Part shown: positions 25,025 to 33,380 of the stretch, one piece after another
Position numbering within the stretch: the first letter of the stretch is position 1
Layout of the letters: each line of letters starts with the position of its first letter
NCBI GenBank assembly: GCA_903870685.1
Contig: CAIQDX010000041.1
Location: 1 to 34,482 of the forward strand
Direction: 5' to 3'
Source of the DNA: an uncultured Chitinophagaceae bacterium
GTDB taxonomy: Bacteria; Bacteroidota; Bacteroidia; Chitinophagales; Chitinophagaceae
DNA length: 34,482 nt
The notes under the pieces: model-generated
Database searches by the model: none
Seen by the model: only the letters and a program-made list of their open reading frames with translations
Told to the model about the DNA's origin: nothing
Made by a program: the position numbers and the translations under genes

Positions 25025-26584
25025 TTACTGTTTATACTTTGCAGGTGTTCCGGGTTTAGGAATTGATTTAGCAATAAATTTTCTTAAACTCTCTGTTGCT
25101 TTTGCCAGATCATCTTTGCGTAAATACATCATGTGTCCGCTTCTATATCCTTCCCAACTCATTCTGTCTTTTAATTTACCACTAGGATCAATTTGCCACA
25201 TATTATATTTTGCATTGAAATAATCGCAGGCACCATCATAATATCCTGATTGCACCAACAAATGCATGTAAGGATTTTCGGCCATTGCTTTTCCTAAATT
25301 AATTCCTGTTCTATCATTTGTTCTATCCCATGGGTTAACAGGTCCGAATAAATAATAACTCAGATCAGTTTTAAAATTCAATTCATCTCTTAAATAAATA
25401 TTCATAGCAGGCATGAAAGAATGTTCCCATGAAGAAAGTTCTGCATTATAATCAGGGCGTTCTCCTGCATCTTGTCTGTCAATTCCTAAATATCTCGAAT
25501 CTAATCTTCCAACAGTAAAACTTTTATCGCGCAATAATTCTTTCCAGAAAAAGTTTGTAGGGATTTCGAAATTATGTTCAAGCACTGCTTTCTCCGAAAT
25601 GCCTGTATAACGTGCATATTTAGCAGCGATCTCATTTCTTTTTTCATCGCTTAAATTTCCACCTTTTGTTATGGCAGGAATTAATTCATCAATTGTAAAT
25701 TTTTCTACTTCCGGTAAATAATCTGTCAGATCTTTTTTCTGCAGATCTTTATTCAATACTTTATGATACCATGCAGTTGCAGCATAATAAGGAACAAATA
25801 ATGCGGCGCCAACCGGGCCACTTCTTTCAATTCCCAAATCAGTTGGTGAAACTAATATCACACCATTTAAATACATCCATTGTGCATCTTGCAATTCTAA
25901 TGCAAGTCCTGAAACCCTAGTGGTGCCATAACTTTCACCGATAAGGAATTTTGGCGATGCCCAACGTTTGTATTTACTTACAAAAGAATTGATCCATGCT
26001 GCGAGATATTTTATATCAGCATTTGTTCCGAAAAATTTTTGAGGAACATTTTCTTTGATCAATGGACGAGAGAAACCGGTATTAACCGGATCGATATAAA
26101 CAATATCGGCAACATCTAAAATAGAATGTGGATTATCTTTCATTCCGTAAGGTTGAACAGGATAACCTTCATCATCAACATTTAAAATACGCGGACCTGT
26201 ATAACCAATTTCCATCCAAACAGATGGTGTACCCGGACCACCATTAAAAGAAATTACTAATGGTCTTGTTGTTTTGTCTTTTACATCATTTCTTTCATAA
26301 TAAGTAAAAAAAACATTTGCGATAGATTGATTATCTGCATCTAAAACCGGTGCTGTACCTGCAATTGCAGTGTAAGGAACTTTTTCGCCACGAATAGTTA
26401 TTTCATTTCTAACTGTAACTGTTGAATCAGTTTTAAAATTAATTCGCGTTACAGGAGTGCCGATTGTTGCAGGAGTTACAGTTGTGTTTGCAGTTTCCTG
26501 ACGATTTCCGCCGGCGGGTCTTTGAGAAAATGATTGATCAAATGAACTCAATAAAAGAATAAAGAAGAAAATTAATTTTTTCAT
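25025..26584 (-). CDS. Exported S10 family serine carboxypeptidase-like protein
   Basis: A 519-aa protein with a signal peptide (LIFFFILLLSSFDQSFS). The catalytic triad is visible: nucleophile S218 in GESYGT, D450 in SGYYDGACDY and H484 in YRSGHMMYL. The oxyanion segment is SFNGGPGTPSVWMEIGYTGP. S10 peptidases remove C-terminal residues, usually at acidic pH; the bacterial branch is poorly studied and its substrates are unknown. Length fits the family. A Thr/Val-rich tract (residues 30-50) follows the signal. It diverges from the 932-aa barrel gene across 187 bp; no TAnnTTTG box is clear there. Confidence 0.88.
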   Translation of the reverse strand: MKKLIFFFILLLSSFDQSFSQRPAGGNRQETANTTVTPATIGTPVTRINFKTDSTVTVRNEITIRGEKVPYTAIAGTAPVLDADNQSIANVFFTYYERNDVKDKTTRPLVISFNGGPGTPSVWMEIGYTGPRILNVDDEGYPVQPYGMKDNPHSILDVADIVYIDPVNTGFSRPLIKENVPQKFFGTNADIKYLAAWINSFVSKYKRWASPKFLIGESYGTTRVSGLALELQDAQWMYLNGVILVSPTDLGIERSGPVGAALFVPYYAATAWYHKVLNKDLQKKDLTDYLPEVEKFTIDELIPAITKGGNLSDEKRNEIAAKYARYTGISEKAVLEHNFEIPTNFFWKELLRDKSFTVGRLDSRYLGIDRQDAGERPDYNAELSSWEHSFMPAMNIYLRDELNFKTDLSYYLFGPVNPWDRTNDRTGINLGKAMAENPYMHLLVQSGYYDGACDYFNAKYNMWQIDPSGKLKDRMSWEGYRSGHMMYLRKDDLAKATESLRKFIAKSIPKPGTPAKYKQ

Positions 26585-26771
26585 AAACGGTGTGTTTGTT
26601 TTTTTAAGTTATAGTTCGCCTTCATAAAAATAATGTTCTAAACAGATTTAACATTACCAATCATACAATAATGCAAAAAAAATTGTTGTTGAAAAATAAA
26701 AAACATATTTTGTTTTCTTATTTTTTGATCTTAACAAGATACCATCTTATTTCTCAACACTGAAAAAATTT

Positions 26772-29570
26772 ATGAAGAAACTGGTAGTTTTATTTCTTGT
26801 GATTTTTGGAATGATTTTTTCGGTCTATTCTCAAAACGCAACTGTAAAAGGTATCATTTCCGATACAACAAGCAAAAGCAATCTTCAGAATGCAGTAATT
26901 AGTTTATTACGATCAAAAGATTCAGTACTACAGAAATATTCAAGAACAAATGAGAGTGGAGGTTTTGAAATAATCAATCTCATCAAAGGGAAATATATTT
27001 TATTGGTCACTTATCCTAACTATGCCGATTATACTGATACGGTTTCTTTAGAAGAAAATTCAACTATCAATTTTGGAGTGATAAGAATGATCACTAAAGC
27101 TCATTTATTAGAAGAAGTAATTGTTAGACAAAGTATAGGTGCCATAAGATTGAAAGGCGATACAACAGAATATAAAGCCGATAGTTTTCATGTTCAAGCC
27201 AATGCAAGTGTTGAAGATCTATTAAAAAAATTACCCGGAATACAAGTTGATAAAACCGGGCAAATAACTGCGCAAGGCGAAAAAGTTCAAAAAGTTTTAG
27301 TTGATGGAGAAGAATTTTTTGGTGATGATCCAACATTGGTAACACAAAATATTCGTGCCGACATGGTTGATAAAGTTCAAGTGTTTGATAAAAAAAGTGA
27401 TCAGGCAACATTTACAGGAATTGACGATGGACAAAAAACAAAAACTATTAATCTCAAATTAAAAGATGATAAGAAGAATGGCTATTTTGGAAAAATAAAT
27501 GCCGGTGCCGGAACTGATGGCTATCACGATAATCAGGCGATGTTTAATTCGTTCAGGAAAAAACAAAAAATAGCTGCTTACGGAATTGTTTCCAATACAG
27601 GTAAAACAGGATTGAATTGGCAAGATCAAAATAGTATGGGTGATAATAGCTCTAATACCATTATCTCATCTGACGGGAATGTTGTTATGATGATGGGTTC
27701 TCAAGGAGATGATATTACTGGTTGGGGTGGCACCTATAATGGTCAAGGGAAACCATTGGTACAAACAGGCGGTTTGCATTTCAACAATAAATGGAACGAT
27801 GATAAACAAACAATAAATCTGAATTATAAAGCATTGCAATTACAAGTTGATGGTCAAAGCACAACCAATACCGAATATATTTTACCCGATACTTTATATT
27901 ACAATAATCAAACACAGAATTTTAATAATAAAGTCTTAAGAAATAAAATAAATGGTAGTTATGAATTTCAGATCGATTCAACATCATCGCTAAAAATTGT
28001 AACCGATGGAACATTAGAACATAAATCAACCATTAATAATTATATCACAGATGCACTTACAAAAAGCAATGCATTGGTAAATAATGGCAACAGAAATATT
28101 ACAGCAGATGGTGATAATAATTCGATAAATACAGATATCCTTTGGCGTAAAAAATTACACAAAAAAGGAAGAACGATCTCTATTGATTTCAAAGAAAACT
28201 ATTCGCTGAAAACCTCTGCAGGAAAGCTTTTTTCGCAAAATTATTTTTATGCGGGAAGCATCAATCCTACATCAACACAAATTACAGATCAATATAAAAC
28301 AAGTAATAATAAATCGCTTGCATTCGATACTAAATTTACTTACACCGAACCATTGTCATCTAAATCATCTTTGGTTGCCAATTACCAACTCATTGTCAAT
28401 AATAGTTTATCAAACAGAAGTTCATTCAACAAAGCTGTTAACGGTGAATACAATATTTTAGACAGTACATACAGTAACAATTATACCTTCAATTATCTTA
28501 CACATAAAACCGGTTTGGTTTATTCATTCATTAATAAAAAAATGAGATTGAATTTTGGAAATGATTTTGGGTTTACAAATTTCACGCAGCAGGATAACAA
28601 TTCAAATATTCAAACTAACCGCAGTTTTATTAATTGGTTTCCGCAATCAAATTTCAGATATTCATTCAATTCCCAAAAAAGTATTAACCTTGGATACAAT
28701 GGTTCTACTTCGCAACCAACATTACAACAAATACAACCTTTGAAAAGCAATGATGATCCAATGAATATTGTAATTGGCAACGCTGCATTAAAACCATCAT
28801 TTGATAATAATATTCACCTTAATTATTATAATATCAAACAAATGGATAACACTTTTTTTGCTGTAAGCACAAATTTTCGTTTTACTCAAAATGCATTCAG
28901 TACAAGCGATAATGTTGATAGTTCAGGAAGAAGAGTTTCTCAAACAATCAATGTAAATGGCAACTATTCGATCTCAGGTTATTTGAACTACGATTTTAAA
29001 ATAAAGAAACCTGAAATAAGAATAGGGCTTAACAGCAATATAAATAAAAACAGAAATGAGAATATTGTAAACGGTTTAAACAATATAAATAACAGCGATA
29101 ATTATACTTTTGGTTTATGGGCAGGAAAATCAAAAGAGAAAAAATTTGATAACAGTATTACAATAAATGCAACGTATACAACTAGTACTTCTTCTGTTCA
29201 ACAAAATATTAGCACAAATTATTGGACCTATAATATAAGACCGGATATAGATTTTTATTTGCCAAAGAAATGGCATTTGCATTCTGATTGTGATTTTATT
29301 TACAGACAAAAAACAAGTGCATTTGATAATAACAATAATATAATTCTTTGGAATTTATGGTTCGATAAAAAATTATTAAAGACTGATGATTTATTGATAA
29401 GAGCTTCAGCAAATGATATTTTAAATCAGAACAAAGGATTTAACCGAACTGTAAACAGCAACATTGTTTCGCAAAACACTTACACCACTATTCAACGATA
29501 TTTTATGTTGTCGATGATATGGAATTTTAATAAGAATAATCCTAAGAAACAGGAAGACTGGAGATATTAA
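26772..29570 (+). CDS. Outer-membrane beta-barrel protein with carboxypeptidase-regulatory domain, second copy type
   Basis: A 932-aa protein with a signal peptide (LVVLFLVIFGMIFSVYSQ). Residues about 22-105 are a carboxypeptidase-regulatory domain (VKGIISDTTSKSNLQNAVISLL). Residues 115-235 resemble a TonB-receptor plug: SVEDLLKKLPGIQVDKTGQI, then VLVDGEEFFGDDPTLVTQNI and MVDKVQVFDKKSDQATFTGI. The C-terminal two thirds are Asn/Ser/Thr-rich barrel strands, ending FMLSMIWNFNKNNPKKQEDWRY, so unusually it does not end in Phe. No SusD partner is present, so it is not a SusC/D pair. The GLPGLI gene starts 14 bp downstream and is probably co-transcribed. It shares domain order with the 901-aa barrel at 8667 but is diverged. 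Confidence 0.87.
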   Translation: MKKLVVLFLVIFGMIFSVYSQNATVKGIISDTTSKSNLQNAVISLLRSKDSVLQKYSRTNESGGFEIINLIKGKYILLVTYPNYADYTDTVSLEENSTINFGVIRMITKAHLLEEVIVRQSIGAIRLKGDTTEYKADSFHVQANASVEDLLKKLPGIQVDKTGQITAQGEKVQKVLVDGEEFFGDDPTLVTQNIRADMVDKVQVFDKKSDQATFTGIDDGQKTKTINLKLKDDKKNGYFGKINAGAGTDGYHDNQAMFNSFRKKQKIAAYGIVSNTGKTGLNWQDQNSMGDNSSNTIISSDGNVVMMMGSQGDDITGWGGTYNGQGKPLVQTGGLHFNNKWNDDKQTINLNYKALQLQVDGQSTTNTEYILPDTLYYNNQTQNFNNKVLRNKINGSYEFQIDSTSSLKIVTDGTLEHKSTINNYITDALTKSNALVNNGNRNITADGDNNSINTDILWRKKLHKKGRTISIDFKENYSLKTSAGKLFSQNYFYAGSINPTSTQITDQYKTSNNKSLAFDTKFTYTEPLSSKSSLVANYQLIVNNSLSNRSSFNKAVNGEYNILDSTYSNNYTFNYLTHKTGLVYSFINKKMRLNFGNDFGFTNFTQQDNNSNIQTNRSFINWFPQSNFRYSFNSQKSINLGYNGSTSQPTLQQIQPLKSNDDPMNIVIGNAALKPSFDNNIHLNYYNIKQMDNTFFAVSTNFRFTQNAFSTSDNVDSSGRRVSQTINVNGNYSISGYLNYDFKIKKPEIRIGLNSNINKNRNENIVNGLNNINNSDNYTFGLWAGKSKEKKFDNSITINATYTTSTSSVQQNISTNYWTYNIRPDIDFYLPKKWHLHSDCDFIYRQKTSAFDNNNNIILWNLWFDKKLLKTDDLLIRASANDILNQNKGFNRTVNSNIVSQNTYTTIQRYFMLSMIWNFNKNNPKKQEDWRY

Positions 29571-29584
29571 TTAAAAATTATTTT

Positions 29585-30319
29585 ATGAAAAAGTTTAATT
29601 GTTTGATTATTATTTCATTGATTATCCAAACTTCAATGGCACAAAACAGTCTCTTTGTAACGCAAGGCAGGATTGAGTTTGAGCGCAAAATAAATTTGCA
29701 TTCTCAATTCAACGATGATAATTCATGGGAAGCCGAATTAAAAAAAACTATACCAAAATTCAAAACAACTTATTATAATCTTTCATTCAATAATTATAAA
29801 ACATTTTATCAACCTGGAAAAGAAATTGCAGATAACAATAAATTGTGGCAACAACCCGCGGAAGAAAATATTATATACACCGAATTAGATAAACAACAAT
29901 CCATCAGTCAGAAAAAAATATTTGAAAAAACTTTTTTAATTGCTGATAGTACAAGAAAAATAAATTGGAAAATTACTGATGAAAGAAAAACAATTGCAGG
30001 TTTCGAATGTCGAAGAGCAAATGCAATTATCATGGATTCGATTTACGTTGTAGCATTTTATACTGATGAAATTATTACAGCCGGTGGTCCGGAATCCTTT
30101 ACAGGCTTGCCCGGCATGATATTGGGCGTTGCCATACCCCATGAACATATTACCTGGTTCGCTACCAAATTATTTACAGTTCCTGTAAAAGAAACTGATT
30201 TTAAAATTCCAAACAAAGGAAAAAAAATAAACAACGCTGCTTTTAAAGAAAGTTTAAAAGAAAGTTTCAGCGATTGGGGTAAATATGCCGATAACTTTAA
30301 AAAAGCAGCGTTGCTTTAA
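29585..30319 (+). CDS. GLPGLI family protein (GLPGMI variant)
   Basis: A 244-aa exported protein with a signal peptide (CLIIISLIIQTSMAQ). The family motif appears at residues 174-179 as GLPGMI in PESFTGLPGMILGV, after the usual VVAFYTDEIITAGGPES. Earlier landmarks are GRIEFERKINLHSQF and WKITDERKTIAGFECRRA, both typical of the family. Function is unknown. It lies 14 bp after the barrel gene, the reverse of the order at 7906-11372. Its stop is one base from that of the convergent GH13 gene. Confidence 0.85.
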   Translation: MKKFNCLIIISLIIQTSMAQNSLFVTQGRIEFERKINLHSQFNDDNSWEAELKKTIPKFKTTYYNLSFNNYKTFYQPGKEIADNNKLWQQPAEENIIYTELDKQQSISQKKIFEKTFLIADSTRKINWKITDERKTIAGFECRRANAIIMDSIYVVAFYTDEIITAGGPESFTGLPGMILGVAIPHEHITWFATKLFTVPVKETDFKIPNKGKKINNAAFKESLKESFSDWGKYADNFKKAALL

Positions 30320-30320
30320 A

Positions 30321-32174
30321 TTATTTTTTTAATTCCAACACCCACATTTTTTTTGCAGGAATCGAAAATGAATTGTTATAAGATGTTCCGCTAATTACAT
30401 CAACAGCTTTCGAAAAATTTGTTGTGCGTTCGTCGTATTTATTTAAGTTGATTTGTTTTTCTTTATCGCTAGTATTCATCACACACATAATTGTTTGATC
30501 ATTATCATAACGGAAGTAAACATACAAACCATCATCCGGTAAGAACTGCATCAACTTTCCTTTTGTGATGGCTGAAGAATGTTTACGAAAGTTTGCCAAT
30601 GTTGTTGTGTATTGCAACATATCCTTTTCAGCATCAGATAATCCTTCTTGTGTGAAAGCATTTTTCTTATCGCCATTCCATCCGCCGGGGAAATCTAATC
30701 GTACCCAACCGTCAGCAGGATTCTTCTCGCCTTTCATTAAAACTTCAGTACCATAATATAATTGAGGAATACCGCGTGTTGTAAGTAACCATGCAATTCC
30801 CATCTTCAATTTATTTACATCTTCTTTCATCTCTGAATAAAAACGAGTGAGATCATGATTATCTAAAAACACAACATTATTATTTGCATTTTTATACAAG
30901 AAGTCATTACTTAATGTTGTGTATAATTTATTCACGCCATCTGTCCAACCAAAGTTTTGAGTCAATGCAGGAATGATTCCATAAAATAAAGTTTGAAAAT
31001 CTGTTGCTCCCTGTAAATTACTTTTGAAAGGAATATTAAAATTATTGGCTGTAAAGTAAGCCTGTGCTGCAGTTCCATGAACCCATGTTTCGCCGAACAT
31101 TGTCATTTTAGGATATTCTTCAACCAAAGCTGCATTGCAACGATTCATAAAAGGAAGATCGTTATAAATGTAAGTATCGATTCTCCAACCATCCACTCCA
31201 AATTCTTCTACACACCAAATGGCATGTTGAATTAAAAAATTTGCGAAGTAAGGATTTGATTGATTCACATCAGGCATCTTTGGTGTAAACCAACCATCAG
31301 TCAAAATCTTTTTTTCTTTTGGAGAACCATAAGGATCAAAATAAACCTGGTCTTTATAATTTGTACCTGTGTATTTTGGCCATTGATGAAACCAATCTTT
31401 TGTTGGAGGATCTTTTACAAAAATATTTTCACTGCCTACATGATTATAAACAGCGTCCTGAATTAATTTCATTCCACGTTTATGCAATGCATCACTTAAT
31501 TTTTTATATGCAGATTCACCACCTAACCGTGGATCTATTTTATAATGATTAGTAAAAGAATAACCATGTTCAGTTCTATTAGGTTCATCATTTTCTAAAA
31601 CAGGAGTCATCCACAATGTTGTGATACCAAGGCTTTGCAGATAATCGAGATGATTAATGATTCCTTGCATATCGCCACCATGACGATCATAAATCTCTCC
31701 GCGGTTTAAAGATTGATCTCTCATTCCAACAACATGATCATTTGTTGTATCGCCATTGCTGAAACGATCGGGCATAATTAAATAAACCAGATCAGTTGAA
31801 TTAACGCCTTTTGCAAAATCAGTTCCGTTTCCTTTTCTTCTTTCTTTCAATTGCCAATCAACAGAATTAATTTTCCCGTTTGAAATAAATTCAATTTTTA
31901 CATTTCCTGGTTTTACAGTATTTGAAATTGAAATGTCAGCACCGATATATTTACTGTTTTCTATTTGATTAATTTTTGTTACAGTTACGCCGGGATAATT
32001 GATTCGAATTTTTTCTTTATTAAATTGTTCATGATCACTTTTAATCAACAACTGAATTTTATTATGTTTCATTCCAACCCACCAATTGGTTGGATAAACA
32101 GTTGCATACTGCGCATAATTATTTACAGTGATGCAAAAAAATGCAACAAAAAAAATTATAAATTTATATTTCAT
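30321..32174 (-). CDS. SusA-like cyclomaltodextrinase/neopullulanase (GH13), exported
   Basis: A 617-aa enzyme that would cleave alpha-1,4 bonds in maltodextrins, cyclodextrins or pullulan outside the cytoplasm. A signal peptide ends at AQ (residues 21-22). An N-terminal beta domain of the cyclomaltodextrinase type (VYPTNWWVGMKHNKIQLLI) precedes the barrel. GH13 regions: DAVYNHVG (240-247), DGWRIDTY with nucleophile D333, FGETWVHG with acid/base E362 and FLDNHD with D441. A short C-terminal beta domain ends KKMWVLELKK. The order of domains matches SusA of the Bacteroides starch system. It starts 10 bp after the DUF6588 gene, so both share an operon, and a sugar-type MFS gene lies further upstream. 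Confidence 0.9.
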   Translation of the reverse strand: MKYKFIIFFVAFFCITVNNYAQYATVYPTNWWVGMKHNKIQLLIKSDHEQFNKEKIRINYPGVTVTKINQIENSKYIGADISISNTVKPGNVKIEFISNGKINSVDWQLKERRKGNGTDFAKGVNSTDLVYLIMPDRFSNGDTTNDHVVGMRDQSLNRGEIYDRHGGDMQGIINHLDYLQSLGITTLWMTPVLENDEPNRTEHGYSFTNHYKIDPRLGGESAYKKLSDALHKRGMKLIQDAVYNHVGSENIFVKDPPTKDWFHQWPKYTGTNYKDQVYFDPYGSPKEKKILTDGWFTPKMPDVNQSNPYFANFLIQHAIWCVEEFGVDGWRIDTYIYNDLPFMNRCNAALVEEYPKMTMFGETWVHGTAAQAYFTANNFNIPFKSNLQGATDFQTLFYGIIPALTQNFGWTDGVNKLYTTLSNDFLYKNANNNVVFLDNHDLTRFYSEMKEDVNKLKMGIAWLLTTRGIPQLYYGTEVLMKGEKNPADGWVRLDFPGGWNGDKKNAFTQEGLSDAEKDMLQYTTTLANFRKHSSAITKGKLMQFLPDDGLYVYFRYDNDQTIMCVMNTSDKEKQINLNKYDERTTNFSKAVDVISGTSYNNSFSIPAKKMWVLELKK

Positions 32175-32184
32175 AAAAAGGATT

Positions 32185-33252
32185 TTATCTGAGTGCTAAT
32201 GCAATGCCAACGCCTACTCCATTATATTTTGCAAAAGTGTAATCGGCATAAACTTTTAATATAGTAAGATTTAATCTTACTCCCCAAGTGTTTGTAATAC
32301 CGCCCGCTGTATAAGAAAGTGAAACAGGGTCTTTTTGGGTAGCAGTTACTTTATTATTTGGTGGCGGATAACCTGTGTTGTAAGTAATAGTATAATCTCC
32401 GTTTAAATTAATACTTGATTTTCCAGTAGAATATCCAACTGATGTATAAATTTCTAACAATGAAAATTTAACTGATGCTATCCCTTGCAAAGTGAAGGCA
32501 GAAATGTTATATCCTGCAACAGAATTACCGGAAGGATTTTGAACAGAAGAACTGGAATTAAAATTTGGTTTATAATTCGCATCAATTTTACTATATCCTG
32601 CTAATGCTGATAAATGTAAGAAAGGAATTTTTTTAATGAAAGGAAGATAATTACTAAACTCATGTTGAAGTGCAACACCAAACACACCAATTGATACATT
32701 GCTAAAATCTGTTTTAGGGAAATACCGAACTTTTAAATCTGTATGTTTAAATAAACCGATTCCAATTTGTGCAACAGGCAATGGAACAGCAATGGGAATA
32801 AAAGAAATATTCTTTTTAAAATCATCGCCAATTCCTGTTGGTGCAGTGAAATTGGTAGTTACTGATTGACCATTAACTGAATTTGTAACATTTATTACTT
32901 GCGTTGAAGTACCGCTACCAACAAATGTTGGAAGTGAAGCTGATGTTCCACTTCCGGCTAATTTGAAAGTGGTATAATCCGCATTATTAAAAGTAAAACT
33001 TTGTTTTTCTGTTGGAACAATTGCAGCCTGAATATTTACAGAAAAATCAAATCCTAACAATTTATGAGCTCTTGCAGTTGAGTACCAGCCTCGAGAAAGA
33101 TTATAAATTTCACCTTCACCAAAAGGCTTCATATATTCTGTTGCATACTTATTTGCATCGGCTAATGAGCCTGCAATAATTTGACCGAAATCTTGTGCTT
33201 TTACAAAAATGGAACTTAAAATAATCAACAATAAAATTGATATCTTTTTCAT
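32185..33252 (-). CDS. DUF6588 family outer-membrane-like protein
   Basis: A 355-aa exported protein with a signal peptide (ISILLLIILSSIFVKAQ). The landmarks DANKYATEYMKPFGEGEIYNLSRGWYSTARAH (as pieces: DANKYATEYMKPFGEG, NLSRGWYSTARAHK) and LGFDFSVNIQAAIVP match DUF6588, a Bacteroidota family of unknown function. Alternating aromatic and glycine strands up to the end (KVYADYTFAKYNGVGVGIALALR in pieces VYADYTFAKY, GVGIALALR) suggest a small outer-membrane barrel. It lies 10 bp upstream of the GH13 gene and probably shares its transcript. A role in maltodextrin uptake is possible by location only. Confidence 0.8.
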   Translation of the reverse strand: MKKISILLLIILSSIFVKAQDFGQIIAGSLADANKYATEYMKPFGEGEIYNLSRGWYSTARAHKLLGFDFSVNIQAAIVPTEKQSFTFNNADYTTFKLAGSGTSASLPTFVGSGTSTQVINVTNSVNGQSVTTNFTAPTGIGDDFKKNISFIPIAVPLPVAQIGIGLFKHTDLKVRYFPKTDFSNVSIGVFGVALQHEFSNYLPFIKKIPFLHLSALAGYSKIDANYKPNFNSSSSVQNPSGNSVAGYNISAFTLQGIASVKFSLLEIYTSVGYSTGKSSINLNGDYTITYNTGYPPPNNKVTATQKDPVSLSYTAGGITNTWGVRLNLTILKVYADYTFAKYNGVGVGIALALR

Positions 33253-33264
33253 TAAAATTAATTT

Positions 33265-33349
33265 ATTGATTGAAAAGAATAATTAGTGAAAGTAAAAATC
33301 TCATTCATAATTGAGATATAAAATTATCAATAATTCTCTTTCAATCAAT
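33265..33349. promoter_or_regulatory. Nested palindrome between the MFS and DUF6588 genes
   Basis: Two symmetrical inverted repeats share one centre near 33307: outer arms ATTGATTGAAA (33265-33275) and TTTCAATCAAT (33339-33349), perfect over 11 bp, and inner arms ATCTCA (33298-33303) and TGAGAT (33312-33317), perfect over 6 bp. It fills the gap between the MFS stop and the DUF6588 start, both minus strand. It could be a terminator for the MFS transcript or an operator for the DUF6588/GH13 operon. No T tract directly follows the inner stem. Confidence 0.5.
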
Positions 33350-33380
33350 ACAAATAAAAAGATGATAATGTTATTAAAAA

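Noticed and set aside
26772-30319. SusC/SusD-type polysaccharide utilisation locus
   Set aside because: The barrel is not of the SusC type, no SusD gene is present, and the partner is a GLPGLI protein.
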